Origin: REEB95 sp035934235
GTDB taxonomy: Bacteria; Pseudomonadota; Alphaproteobacteria; ATCC43930; CGMCC-115725
Assembly (NCBI GenBank): GCA_035934235.1
Contig: DASYYB010000040.1
Location: 1 to 64,000, forward strand
Direction: 5' to 3'
Length of the DNA stretch: 64,000 nt
The position numbers and the translations under genes are program-made. Of the stretch, positions 1 through 8,288 are shown in pieces. Within the stretch, counting starts at the first letter, position 1. Each line of letters opens with the position of its first letter. The notes beneath the pieces were generated by a model, which had not been told where the DNA came from, did no database searches, and saw nothing but the letters and a program-made list of their open reading frames with translations.

Positions 1-234
1 GCGATGATCCTGGCGTTGTTGCCGCTGGGCGCGGCGATCAGCGGCTCGGGCGACCAGATGCTGCAGCCACTGGCGATCGCGATCATCGCCGGCATCACCG
101 TCCAGTTGCCGCTGGTGCTGCTGGCGATGCCGGTGCTCGTCGGCTTGCTCGTGCACAAGCGCGAGCGCGCGCCGATGATCCACGTTCTGAAGGCGGCCGC
201 GCAGCGTCGCCTACGGCCGGGTCCGGCGGAATAG
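1..234 (+). CDS. RND efflux permease, C-terminal end (partial)
   Basis: The reading frame is open from the left edge and encodes the last 77 residues of a protein that begins outside the window. It holds two hydrophobic helices and a Leu-Gln-Pro-Leu-Ala-Ile segment followed by a short basic tail. That pattern is typical of the last membrane helices of RND transporters of the CzcA/AcrB superfamily, which export metals or drugs across the inner membrane by proton exchange. The substrate class cannot be told from this fragment. An alternative is another polytopic transporter, but the LQPLAIAI-type motif favours RND. Confidence 0.7.
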   Translation, partial: AMILALLPLGAAISGSGDQMLQPLAIAIIAGITVQLPLVLLAMPVLVGLLVHKRERAPMIHVLKAAAQRRLRPGPAE

Positions 235-326
235 GGGGCGGTACCGTCGGCTGAGGCTTGTGTTTCGAAACGTCCAACGTGAGTACCTTGTCACAGTTCA
301 ACGCGTAACAGATCCAGGGAGACAGT

Positions 327-854
327 ATGATGATGAAGAAGGTGGTGCTGGGATTGATGGCTGTCGGCGCACTCGCGTTCACCTTGTCGGTGGCGCATGC
401 CGATTCCGACTTCGAGTACGGCAAGCAGATGCCGAAACTGGTCAAGTGGATGCCGAATGCGAAGGTGACGCTCGATCAAGGCATTAAGACCGCGGCGGCG
501 GGCGGCAAGGCGATTTCGGCGCAGTATGAGGTCGACGAGGATAATGGCTTCCAGCTCTCGGTCTTCGTGAGCAAGGGCAGCACTGGCGCCGACGTGCATG
601 AGGTCATCGTCAATTACGAGACCGGCAAGATCAAGAGCGACGAGAAGCTGACCGATCCCGATGACATCAAGGACGCCGGCAAGCAGCTCGCGGCCGTTGA
701 GAAGGCAAAGGGTACGCTGGACCAAGCGGTTGCCGAAGCGGTCAAGGCGAATCCTGGCTTTGTCGCGATCCGGATCGTTCCGAAGGGCGATGGAGCGCAG
801 GTCACGCTGCTCAAGGACGGCAAGACCAAGAAAGTGGACGAGAAGCTCGACTGA
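327..854 (+). CDS. PepSY-domain periplasmic protein
   Basis: A 175-residue protein with an N-terminal signal peptide (hydrophobic stretch about residues 6-20, cleavage near Ala-His-Ala-Asp). It has two PepSY-like repeats, each a predicted helix ending in Ala-rich residues followed by beta strands with a Val-Asn-Tyr-Glu-Thr-Gly-Lys pattern. An AGGGAGA Shine-Dalgarno lies just upstream of three consecutive ATG codons, so the exact start is uncertain by one or two codons. PepSY proteins often sit beside OmpR-type two-component systems, as here, and are thought to modulate periplasmic or membrane signalling. The role here is inferred. A hairpin structure follows the gene. Confidence 0.75.
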   Translation: MMMKKVVLGLMAVGALAFTLSVAHADSDFEYGKQMPKLVKWMPNAKVTLDQGIKTAAAGGKAISAQYEVDEDNGFQLSVFVSKGSTGADVHEVIVNYETGKIKSDEKLTDPDDIKDAGKQLAAVEKAKGTLDQAVAEAVKANPGFVAIRIVPKGDGAQVTLLKDGKTKKVDEKLD

Positions 855-880
855 CGTCCGCCTCGGCGGAATGTGAATGT

Positions 881-936
881 GAAGGCGGCGAGACCAAAAA
901 AGTCTCGCCGCCTTCAGCGTTTGAAGGCGGCGAGAC
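881..936. terminator. Three-arm hairpin; strong terminator for the minus-strand gene
   Basis: A 14-base arm beginning GAAGGCGGCG occurs at 881-894 and again at 923-936, and its exact reverse complement lies between them at 902-915. Either outer copy can pair with the middle one, with 7-base loops. Read on the minus strand, the 936-902 hairpin is followed directly by six T (901-896), the classical intrinsic terminator layout for the small secreted-peptide gene. On the plus strand the 881-915 hairpin would follow the PepSY gene but has no T-run, so termination there is less certain. Confidence 0.75.
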
Positions 937-951
937 CCGTTCTACTTTCCG

Positions 952-1176
952 TTACCTTTGGCGAATGCCGTGCGGGTGATAGTGCGCCGAAGGTCCGACG
1001 TTCTGCGAAAAGCCGTCGAAAGTCGGTGTGTTGCGGCTCGGGTTAGTACCGGCTGTGAACGCCGTGCCACCACCGTTCGCGCTTGCCTGCACGTCCGGTG
1101 CCTCCGCCAGAGCGGCCGTGGCACTGCTGACCGTCAGTAGCGCCGCAGCGAGTGTGGTAAAAAATTTGGTACGCAT
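952..1176 (-). CDS. Small secreted peptide with signal sequence
   Basis: A 74-residue product starting at the ATG preceded by GGAG at 7-base spacing. The first 24 residues form a textbook signal peptide (Met-Arg-Thr-Lys, an Ala/Leu-rich core, Ala-Leu-Ala cleavage site). The mature peptide of about 50 residues is rich in Gly, Asn, Thr and Ser and ends in a His/Arg-rich tail. No known domain is recognised. The gene is divergent from the response-regulator gene and has a strong minus-strand terminator behind it, which supports its being real. It resembles in design, though not clearly in sequence, the two small secreted genes near the rpoH-like gene at the other end of the window. Confidence 0.65.
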   Translation of the reverse strand: MRTKFFTTLAAALLTVSSATAALAEAPDVQASANGGGTAFTAGTNPSRNTPTFDGFSQNVGPSAHYHPHGIRQR

Positions 1177-1422
1177 CGTTGTTCTCCGTCGTCTCTGTTG
1201 ACGATGTCCTGGATGTAGCGGCCCGAGCTTACGCACCCCTGACGTACCCCGGATTTTGGGGCCTCTGGGGCGCGGCAAAAGCGCCAAAACGCCGCCATCG
1301 CTGTGCCATTTCTGTGGAACTTTTTGGCGGAGACGGCCCCGGATCCGTCGCGATGACCTGTCAGTTTGCTGTCAGGCTGCCTATCTATCGTTTCAGCAGC
1401 AAAGGCGAGCGGCGACAAAGCC

Positions 1423-2103
1423 ATGAAAATTCTTCTGGTCGAGGATCACGGCCCGATGCGTGCGATGATCGCCGATCACCTGACGGAACAAGGATTCGCC
1501 GTCGAGGCGGTGTCGCATGCCAACGACGCGCTCGCGGCGGCCGATAGCATCGCCTATGATGCCATCATTCTCGATCTCGGCTTGCCGGACATCGACGGCA
1601 TGGAGTTTCTACGGCGGTTGCGCGGTGGATCGCGCACGGAGACGCCGGTGGTGATCCTGACGGCGCGCGACAGTCTCGAGGATCGCATCAACGGTTTGAA
1701 CGCCGGTGCCGACGACTATGTGGTCAAACCGTTCGATCTCACGGAACTCGATGCACGGTTGCGTGCCGTGCTACGCCGACCGGGCCCGCGTCGGGGCCGT
1801 GTCTACGCATACGGCGCCGTGACCTTCGATACGGTATCGCGCGAAGCGCGGGTTGGGGACGTGCCGCTCGATTTGACGCGCCGGGAGACGGCGTTGCTCG
1901 AGGAATTGCTGCGCTCGCCGGGCCACGTGATTCCCAAGGACTCGCTCGAGGACCGGCTTTACGCGCTTGACGACGCCGGTAGTCCGAATGCACTCGAAGC
2001 CGCGGTTTCGCGCTTGCGTAAGAAGCTGCTCACGGCGAATGCCGGGTTGCGGATCGAAACCAAGCGGGGAATCGGCTATCGCTTGATCCAAGGCGAGGCC
2101 TGA
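1423..2103 (+). CDS. OmpR/PhoB-family response regulator
   Basis: A 226-residue transcriptional regulator. The receiver domain spans about residues 1-115 with the acidic pair Glu-Asp at 7-8, phospho-acceptor Asp51 in Ile-Leu-Asp-Leu-Gly-Leu-Pro-Asp and the conserved Lys of Val-Val-Lys-Pro-Phe. The C-terminal winged helix (about 125-222) ends in the typical Gly-Ile-Gly-Tyr-Arg-Leu. The ATG before Lys-Ile-Leu-Leu-Val was chosen because it begins the receiver fold; earlier in-frame starts add unconserved residues. It overlaps the histidine kinase gene by one base, so the two are co-translated. The QseB/TctD-like subfamily and the PepSY neighbour suggest envelope, metal or peptide sensing (inference). 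Confidence 0.93.
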   Translation: MKILLVEDHGPMRAMIADHLTEQGFAVEAVSHANDALAAADSIAYDAIILDLGLPDIDGMEFLRRLRGGSRTETPVVILTARDSLEDRINGLNAGADDYVVKPFDLTELDARLRAVLRRPGPRRGRVYAYGAVTFDTVSREARVGDVPLDLTRRETALLEELLRSPGHVIPKDSLEDRLYALDDAGSPNALEAAVSRLRKKLLTANAGLRIETKRGIGYRLIQGEA

Positions 2104-3539
2104 TGCGCGGCTATAGCCTGCGCTGGCGATTGCTCGCCGCGATGGGGCTGCTTTTCGGTTTGGGTTTGGCGGCTTCGCTGGTGTCTTATCTGGGTGAGAT
2201 CGGTCGGCTCAGCGGCAATCTCTGGAACGATACGCTCCAAGAACAGGCCCGGGAATTCCTTTATGGGATGCACATGGGCGCTGATGGCACGCCGCAGATC
2301 GAGTTGTCGGCGGCGTGGCAGAAAGCCTATGGCGATCCGCGGGGCGATTTCGCCTATACGCTCTTCGATGCCACTGGACGGCCGCTCACGCAATCGCCGA
2401 ATCTGGCGTCGCCGCTGCCGCTGATACCGGTCGCGAAGGGCAAGATTTTCGCGCCGATCGTTCTCGCCGGCGTCGGGCGGGACCGGCGCGCGGTCATCGC
2501 GGCACGCACGCCTGACGGCGGCGTGTTGGTCATTGCGCGGCGCGATATCAGCCGCGAAAAGCTCGTCGACAGCCTGTTCCAGGAGGCGTCCGAACAATTG
2601 CTGGTGCTGGTGCCGTTCGTGGCGGTTGCGCTCGTCCTGATGTGGGTAATCACTTGGTGGAGCCTGCGTCCGGTGACGCGGGCTTCGCACGAGGCGGCAG
2701 CGGTCGGCGCCGCCAATCCCGGCGGGCGGATTTCGGAGCACGGCTTACCACGCGAGGTTCGGCCGCTGGTCGCCGCCGCCAACGGCGCGCTCAACCGGTT
2801 GGCGGAGGCGTATGCCGCCGAGCGGCGGATTACGGCCGATGCCGCGCATGCTCTCAGGACACCGCTGGCCGTGCTCAGCTTGCGCCTCCAACGCGCACGC
2901 CACCGTGGGGTGATCGACTGGTCGGCCGTCGAAGATGAACTCGCTCAGATCACCGCAATTGTCGCGCAACTGCTGGACCTTGCGCGCAAGGAAGCGCAGC
3001 CGCGCCAAGTCGATATCGCGACGCTGCCGGTGGTCAATCTCTCGCGCCTGGTACGCGAGGCGGCCGCCGGCGTTGTACCGCTCATGGAGCGCCACGATCG
3101 CGAGCTGGAGATCGACGTGCCGGAGACGGTGGCGGTGCACGGGCGCGCCGACGATCTCCGCGATCTGGTGAGGAACCTGCTGGAGAATGCATTGTGGCAC
3201 GGGCGCGGTGTCGTTCGCGTCGGCGTGCACCGCGACGACACCGGTTCTGGCGTCGTCATCGACGTGATCGACGAGGGTGACGGCGTCCCCGCCGGCATGG
3301 AGGAGGAAGCGTTCGGACGGTTCCACAAGATACACGCGGACTCGCCGGGGGCCGGCCTCGGTCTTGCCATCGTCCGCCATGTGGCGCGCAGCCATGGCGG
3401 CGACGCGCGGTTCGTTGAGGGCGCCGGACACGTGGTCGTCTCGCTGCCGGCGGCCAGCACGGAATCAGCCAACGGTTCTCATCCGGCGGTTGCGGACGGT
3501 TCCAACCCGCGGACGGCGCGCGTCAACACCCTGTATTGA
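2103..3539 (+). CDS. Sensor histidine kinase, partner of the preceding regulator
   Basis: A 478-residue membrane kinase. It has an N-terminal helix (about 9-30), a periplasmic sensor of about 130 residues, a second helix near 165-187 and a HAMP-like linker. The HisKA box contains phospho-acceptor His249 (Ala-Ala-His-Ala-Leu-Arg-Thr-Pro-Leu). The ATPase domain shows the N box (Asn-Leu-Leu-Glu-Asn-Ala), the Asp-Glu-Gly-Asp-Gly G1 box and Gly-Ala-Gly-Leu-Gly-Leu-Ala. About 30 residues beyond the ATPase fold form an unconserved tail. The start codon overlaps the stop of the regulator by one base. It should phosphorylate the neighbouring OmpR-type regulator. The stimulus is unknown. Confidence 0.93.
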   Translation: MRGYSLRWRLLAAMGLLFGLGLAASLVSYLGEIGRLSGNLWNDTLQEQAREFLYGMHMGADGTPQIELSAAWQKAYGDPRGDFAYTLFDATGRPLTQSPNLASPLPLIPVAKGKIFAPIVLAGVGRDRRAVIAARTPDGGVLVIARRDISREKLVDSLFQEASEQLLVLVPFVAVALVLMWVITWWSLRPVTRASHEAAAVGAANPGGRISEHGLPREVRPLVAAANGALNRLAEAYAAERRITADAAHALRTPLAVLSLRLQRARHRGVIDWSAVEDELAQITAIVAQLLDLARKEAQPRQVDIATLPVVNLSRLVREAAAGVVPLMERHDRELEIDVPETVAVHGRADDLRDLVRNLLENALWHGRGVVRVGVHRDDTGSGVVIDVIDEGDGVPAGMEEEAFGRFHKIHADSPGAGLGLAIVRHVARSHGGDARFVEGAGHVVVSLPAASTESANGSHPAVADGSNPRTARVNTLY

Positions 3540-3551
3540 CCCGGCCGAGGC

Positions 3552-4352
3552 CTAGGCCGCGCCGTTGGTCGCGTGCGGGGCCGTCATGCGGCGGCGGAAC
3601 TCGGTTGCCGAAATCGCCTCGACCGATCGGTCGAGTTCGATGCGCTCGACGACGTAGCCGACGTCGCGGCCATAGAAAACGTGGCTGATGTTCGGAACCT
3701 GGATGATCTCGAAACGGCCTTCGTGCGGCCGCAGCGCGTGTTCGATGCGGGCGCGCACCTGCGCAAAGGGCAGGGGGTTCTTGGCGTCGGTGCCTTGGGT
3801 GTCGCGGACCGCGATGCAGACTTGGCCGACGCGCTTCAATCCCTCGAGGATCAGGGTCTTGTGGCCCTCGTGGAAGGGCTGATAGCGGCCAATGAAGAGG
3901 GCCGTCGGTTTCTTTGAGTCGAAGACGGGCCGCAACCGGCGCGTGATTTCGTCGGCCCAATATTCGGGCGCGCCTTCGGGTGGGACGCGTAGGTCGTAGC
4001 GTTCGGGCGGCACGAACATCCGGTTGGTGTCCTCGAACCGACCCTGCTTGATGCGATCGATCCAGACGACAAAGGCGTCGCCGCCCTCGTTGAACGCGGC
4101 TCGCGCCGTCGGCGTCGGACAAATGAAATCGGCGATGGCGAAGCCGCCGGCCTTGACGACCTGATCGCACAACCAGCCCATGCGGCGCGCTTGTTCGGTG
4201 CGGTCGGCGGCGGAGAAGCCGAGATCGCGGTTGATGTTCCGGCGGATTTCGTCGGCGTTGAAATGAACGGCCGACAGCCGCGGCCCGAGCGCTGTCGCCA
4301 GGGTCGTCTTGCCGGCACCCGGCAGGCCCATGATCAGAATTTTGCGCTGCAT
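3552..4352 (-). CDS. APS-kinase-like / nucleotidyltransferase fusion protein
   Basis: A 266-residue protein with two enzymatic modules. The N-terminal half has a P-loop at residues 9-17 (Gly-Leu-Pro-Gly-Ala-Gly-Lys-Thr-Thr) and the Asn-Ala-Asp-Glu-Ile-Arg plus Asp-Leu-Gly-Phe-Ser segments typical of adenylylsulfate kinases. The C-terminal half has the nucleotidyltransferase signature Gly-Arg-Tyr-Gln-Pro-Phe-His-Glu-Gly-His and a closing Ile-Ser-Ala-Thr-Glu-Phe-Arg motif, as in nicotinamide-nucleotide or cytidylyl transferases. The start follows a GGGGGA ribosome site. It is divergent from the flagellar operon and convergent with the histidine kinase. The true substrates (sulfate activation, a phosphosugar or NMN) are not evident. 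Confidence 0.8.
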   Translation of the reverse strand: MQRKILIMGLPGAGKTTLATALGPRLSAVHFNADEIRRNINRDLGFSAADRTEQARRMGWLCDQVVKAGGFAIADFICPTPTARAAFNEGGDAFVVWIDRIKQGRFEDTNRMFVPPERYDLRVPPEGAPEYWADEITRRLRPVFDSKKPTALFIGRYQPFHEGHKTLILEGLKRVGQVCIAVRDTQGTDAKNPLPFAQVRARIEHALRPHEGRFEIIQVPNISHVFYGRDVGYVVERIELDRSVEAISATEFRRRMTAPHATNGAA

Positions 4353-4516
4353 CCCATTCCCCCGTCGGCTTTCCTTCGAATGTCCGTTTTTCCTGATCCA
4401 CCCCGGACGGCTCGCACCCGGAGCCGGCAGTCGTTCGCGGCTCCGTATGCGCTCTTTTCCGCCATCGCGTTGGTCTTCGGTCTTGCGGGTCGTCCTGTCT
4501 CGTGTTACAAATTTCG

Positions 4517-4537
4517 CGATTTCGTGTATTTTGGCAA
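4517..4537 (-). promoter_or_regulatory. Flagellar-locus motif, copy on minus strand
   Basis: On the minus strand this reads TTGCCAAAA, six bases, then AAATCG, an exact match to the element found before fliL and the large glycosyltransferase gene. It lies in the divergent region between the kinase/nucleotidyltransferase gene and the PilZ-fliE-fliF operon, 42-62 bases before the PilZ-like start. As an operator it could serve either direction. As a sigma70-type -35 it would point leftwards, with only a weak -10 (GAAATT). Confidence 0.45.
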
Positions 4538-4578
4538 ATACCCCCGGGGGACGCAAGCCTAATGATCGGAGGACATCC

Positions 4579-5271
4579 ATGAGCCTGGCCTCGCCCAAGC
4601 GTGCGGGTGATTTCGCCGCGGCGCGTCCGGCTGCGGCGGATCGCCTGGGTGCCGTGGCCGCGCCGGTTGGCGGGATCGTTTGCCGGCTGAGCGTGCCGAT
4701 GTCGTGGCGCCCGCTGAACGGGCAACCCACCGAGGAATTCCTCGAATCGCTTGAACGCCCGAACCAGCGTGTACTCGCGCGGGTGGTCGACGCGTTCGAC
4801 CTCGCCGCGACCGAGCTCAGCGAAGAGGAAGAGGCGGCACTGGCGCCGCTGCATCACAAGCTCAACCTGCTGATCGAAATGATCGGCCGGACCTGCTACG
4901 GCAATCCGGCGGATTTACCGCCATCAATCCGGACCGAGCTGGGCCTGCGCGAGCTGCGCTGGACCGTCGCAAGCGGCCCGGCGGCCGGCGATTGGCTGAC
5001 GGCGTCGCTCTACATCCATCCGATCGTGCTCGAGCCCTTGGTGCTGTGCGGCCAGGTGGCCGCGGTCGACCCGGCGGGCGATGGCGTCGGCAACCGCACC
5101 GTCCTGCGGCTCTGTGCCATGGGCAGCGCGAACACCGAGCTGCTCGGCCGCTTCGTCTTTCTCGAAAACCGCCGTAACGTTTCCGTCGAGCGCGGCTCTT
5201 CGCACGAGCGAAAGGCGCAATCGCCGGTGCGTCGCGTTGCCGGCATGCGCCGGATCGAGGCCGTGCGGTGA
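4579..5271 (+). CDS. Atypical PilZ-like protein heading the flagellar operon
   Basis: A 230-residue protein with a GGAGG ribosome site. A helical N-terminal half (roughly residues 35-120, acidic run Glu-Glu-Glu-Glu) is followed by a beta-rich half with Pro-Ile-Val-Leu-Glu-Pro-Leu and Leu-Gly-Arg-Phe-Val-Phe patterns seen in divergent PilZ domains. The canonical c-di-GMP motifs (Arg-x3-Arg and Asp/Asn-x-Ser-x2-Gly) are not evident, so ligand binding is doubtful. It is translationally coupled to fliE, which begins inside its last codon. Position suggests a role in motor control or early assembly. A different flagellar accessory family is possible. Confidence 0.6.
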   Translation: MSLASPKRAGDFAAARPAAADRLGAVAAPVGGIVCRLSVPMSWRPLNGQPTEEFLESLERPNQRVLARVVDAFDLAATELSEEEEAALAPLHHKLNLLIEMIGRTCYGNPADLPPSIRTELGLRELRWTVASGPAAGDWLTASLYIHPIVLEPLVLCGQVAAVDPAGDGVGNRTVLRLCAMGSANTELLGRFVFLENRRNVSVERGSSHERKAQSPVRRVAGMRRIEAVR

Positions 5272-5600
5272 GCGATCCGGCTGCCGTCATGTCGGCGATG
5301 TTGAGCGACTTGCAAGGGCTCGCCGGCCTGGCGAGCGCCGTGCCGTCGCCGGCCGCCGGCATCGCCGCGCCGGCGGCCAGCAGCTTCCTCGACACGCTCA
5401 AGGACGCCGTGGGGCGCGTCGACGGACAGATTGCGTCCAGCGAAGACAAGACCCAGCAATTTGCGGCCGGCGACAAGAACGTCTCGCTGAGCGACGTGAT
5501 GATCTCGGTCGAGCAGGCCAATCTCGCCTTCCAGACGGCGGCGACCGTGCGCGACCGAGTCGTCGGCGCTTACCAGACGATCATGAACATGCAGCTCTAG
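5268..5600 (+). CDS. fliE: Flagellar hook-basal body protein FliE
   Basis: A 110-residue protein whose C-terminal half carries the FliE core (Val-Met-Ile-Ser-Val-Glu-Gln-Ala-Asn-Leu-Ala-Phe-Gln) and ends in Met-Asn-Met-Gln-Leu, as most FliE proteins do. FliE links the MS ring to the proximal rod. The start is a GTG overlapping the stop of the PilZ-like gene by four bases. The N-terminal 40 residues are Ala/Pro-rich and variable. fliF follows after four bases. Its place ahead of fliF rather than behind flgC is a normal alternative arrangement. Confidence 0.93.
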   Translation: MSDPAAVMSAMLSDLQGLAGLASAVPSPAAGIAAPAASSFLDTLKDAVGRVDGQIASSEDKTQQFAAGDKNVSLSDVMISVEQANLAFQTAATVRDRVVGAYQTIMNMQL

Positions 5601-5604
5601 CGCC

Positions 5605-7287
5605 ATGGCGTTTCTCGACAACATCGTACCGTCGACCGTGCGCGACAAGGCGAAGACGCTGATTGCCGGCCGCCAGGCCGTCATTCTCACCGGCGCGGCG
5701 CTGGTGCTCGCGGTCGCAGTTCTGGCGATGCTGTGGCTCGGTCATTCGAGCTACACGGTCCTCTTCTCCGGTCTTTCGGCGGACGAAGGCGGCCGGATCA
5801 TTGACGAATTGCAGAAATCGAACGTGCCGTACCGTGTCGACGACGGCGGCGCCGAGATCCTTGTGCCCGACGCGATCGTGGGACGGACGCGGCTGATGCT
5901 GGCGGCGCGCGGCATGCCGAATCAGAACAGCAACGTCTGGTCGCTGTTCGACAACGAGGCGCTGGGCGTCAGCCCGTTCGTCGAGCAGGCGCACTACATG
6001 CGCGGCCTTGAGGCGAGCCTCGCCAAGACGATCGAAGACGTCAACGGCGTGGCGGCGGCGCGCGTGACCCTGGCGGTGCCGCAGCGGACGGCGTTTCTCG
6101 AAAATCAGCCGAAGCCGAGCGCGTCGGTGATGGTACGGCTGGAGCCCGGCGTATCCCTATCGGGCGCCCAGACCGCCGGCATCGTGCATCTGGTTTCGGC
6201 CAGCGTTCCTGGCCTGGCGCCGGAAGCCGTCTCAATCGTCGATCAGGATGGCCGGATGCTGACCCACGCCGCCGGCGACGCCACCGGCGAGGTGCCCGAG
6301 CAGCTTTCGATCGTCCGCGGCATCGATCAGCACTACGAGATGCTGATCGAGGGCCTGCTGACGCCGCTCGTCGGCAAGGACAACGCCCGCGTCACCGTCG
6401 ACGCGGATGTCGATTTCTCGCACACGCGGCGCAGCTCGGTGATCTACGGCCAAAGCCATCCGCTGAGCCAAGACGAGACCAGCCGTGAGCATGTCGGTGC
6501 CGGCAACGATGCCGCCGGCGTTCCGGGTGCGCTGTCGAACCAGCCGCCCGGCACGCCGCAGACGCCGCTCACCATCACCAGCGGATCGCAGACGATCACG
6601 CTGCGGCCGCCGGGCGCGAACGCTGCCGGCAATCCCACAAGTGGTCAGCCGCCCGCGGCCGAACCCAAGGCGCCGTCGCCGCCCGGTAGCAAGGAATCGC
6701 ATGCCGTTGTCAATTACGACATCGACCGCACCGTCGAATATGCCGAGGACCCGCCGTGGCGGCTGAAATCGGTCGCGGTGTCCGTCCTGGTGAACAACCA
6801 AACCGGCCACGCCATGCCGGCAGCGACGGTCGAGGCGATCAAGCAACTCGTCACCAACGCCGTCGGTGCCGGCGCGAAACGCGACGTTGCGGTGATCGAC
6901 TTGCCGTTCGACAGCGCGATGAACGCCGCGGTCGCCGAACCATGGTGGCGTCAGCCCTGGGTCCACGTCGCGACGCAGAACGCGATCCTGGCATTGGCCG
7001 GATTGCTCGCCCTGTTCGGCTTCGGACTGCCAATGTTGCGCCGTCTGCAACAGGCGCCGCTCACTTTCGCCTATGCGGGCGGCATGGCATCGGCCGGCCG
7101 CTACCACGGCGCGCAAGCAAGCGGCCGCGGCATCGGATCCAGCATCGACGTCACCACCATCGGCCAGAACATGCTCGATGCCGACATCGACGCGGTACGC
7201 AAGATCGTCGCCAACGATCCGGGCCGGACGGCTCAAGTAATCAAGGAGTGGCTCTCTAATGCCGGAACCAGCAAGCGGCTCGACTAA
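5605..7287 (+). CDS. fliF: Flagellar MS-ring protein FliF
   Basis: A 560-residue protein that forms the membrane/supramembrane ring housing the export gate. It has an N-terminal membrane helix (about 28-48) and two ring-building domains with the Tyr-Thr-Val-Leu-Phe-Ser-Gly-Leu segment. A Pro/Gly-rich loop lies around residues 300-360, a second helix near 455-480, and the C-terminal cytoplasmic tail binds FliG. Its last 29 bases overlap the start of fliG in another frame, so the FliG-binding tail and the FliG N-terminus are encoded by the same DNA. Length is usual for the family. Confidence 0.96.
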   Translation: MAFLDNIVPSTVRDKAKTLIAGRQAVILTGAALVLAVAVLAMLWLGHSSYTVLFSGLSADEGGRIIDELQKSNVPYRVDDGGAEILVPDAIVGRTRLMLAARGMPNQNSNVWSLFDNEALGVSPFVEQAHYMRGLEASLAKTIEDVNGVAAARVTLAVPQRTAFLENQPKPSASVMVRLEPGVSLSGAQTAGIVHLVSASVPGLAPEAVSIVDQDGRMLTHAAGDATGEVPEQLSIVRGIDQHYEMLIEGLLTPLVGKDNARVTVDADVDFSHTRRSSVIYGQSHPLSQDETSREHVGAGNDAAGVPGALSNQPPGTPQTPLTITSGSQTITLRPPGANAAGNPTSGQPPAAEPKAPSPPGSKESHAVVNYDIDRTVEYAEDPPWRLKSVAVSVLVNNQTGHAMPAATVEAIKQLVTNAVGAGAKRDVAVIDLPFDSAMNAAVAEPWWRQPWVHVATQNAILALAGLLALFGFGLPMLRRLQQAPLTFAYAGGMASAGRYHGAQASGRGIGSSIDVTTIGQNMLDADIDAVRKIVANDPGRTAQVIKEWLSNAGTSKRLD

Positions 7288-8281
7288 CCTCAGCCCCGCC
7301 GAAAAGGCGGCCGTGCTGATGATGGCGCTCGGCGAGGCCGACGCCGCCGAGGTCATCAAATTTCTCTCGCCGCGCGAGGTGAATCGGCTGTCGGGTGCAA
7401 TCGCGCGCCTCAACAAGGTGCCGAAGACGACGGTCGAAAACGTCATGGTCGAGTTCGTCGCGCGCATCCGCGACGAAACCGTGATCGGTCTCGGCGTCAC
7501 CGAATATCTGCGCGGCGCGCTCGGCAAGGCGCTTGGCGAGGAGCGCGCCTCGGCGCTGCTCGAGCGCATCATGAACGGCGGCGATTCAGCCGGTATCGAA
7601 GCGGTCAAATGGGAAGATCCGCGTGTTGTCGCCGAGATGATTCGTGAGGAGCATCCGCAAATCATCGCGATGATCCTGGCCTACGTCGAACCCGAACAGG
7701 CGCAGGACGTGATGCAGGTGCTGCCCGACGGCGTCATCGAGCAGGTGATCCCGCGTCTCGCGACGCTCGAGGTCATCCCGCCGAGCGCCGTACGCGAGCT
7801 CAACGAAGCGCTCGAAGATCAGCTTGCCGGCGAATCACAGCAGGTTCGCTTGTCGAACGTCGGCGGCATCAAGGCGGCGGCCGAGATCCTCAACCGATTC
7901 GAGGCCAGCCGCGCGCAGTCCGTGCTCGACCGCATCAAGTCGATGGACCCCGAATTGTCGCAGCGCATCTACGACAACATGTTCGTGTTCCACGATCTGC
8001 TCGAAGTGGACGACCGCAGCATTCGCACATTGCTGCAAGAGATCAATCAGGCGTTGCTGGTGCCGGCGCTCAAAGGCGTCGACGCGGCGGTGCGCGAGAA
8101 GGTGACGCGCAATATGTCGCAGCGCGCCGCCGAATCCCTCAACGAAGAGATCGAGGCCAAAGGGCCGGTCCGTGTCGCCGAGGTCGAGGCGGCGCAGAAG
8201 GAGATCATCACGATCGCAAAACGGCTCGAGCAGGAAGGCCGCATTATCCTGCGTACCGACGCCAAGGACCTGGTGGCGTAG
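7259..8281 (+). CDS. fliG: Flagellar motor switch protein FliG
   Basis: A 340-residue C-ring component that binds FliF through its N-terminal domain and contacts the stator through its C-terminal helices. The middle domain shows the Glu-His-Pro-Gln motif near residue 130. The torque-helix region (Leu-Leu-Gln-Glu-Ile-Asn and following charged residues) is intact. The ATG lies inside the end of fliF (29-base overlap), implying strict co-translation. The protein continues past the torque helix with a charged tail ending in Asp-Ala-Lys-Asp-Leu-Val-Ala. Confidence 0.96.
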   Translation: MPEPASGSTNLSPAEKAAVLMMALGEADAAEVIKFLSPREVNRLSGAIARLNKVPKTTVENVMVEFVARIRDETVIGLGVTEYLRGALGKALGEERASALLERIMNGGDSAGIEAVKWEDPRVVAEMIREEHPQIIAMILAYVEPEQAQDVMQVLPDGVIEQVIPRLATLEVIPPSAVRELNEALEDQLAGESQQVRLSNVGGIKAAAEILNRFEASRAQSVLDRIKSMDPELSQRIYDNMFVFHDLLEVDDRSIRTLLQEINQALLVPALKGVDAAVREKVTRNMSQRAAESLNEEIEAKGPVRVAEVEAAQKEIITIAKRLEQEGRIILRTDAKDLVA

Positions 8282-8288
8282 GCCTCGC

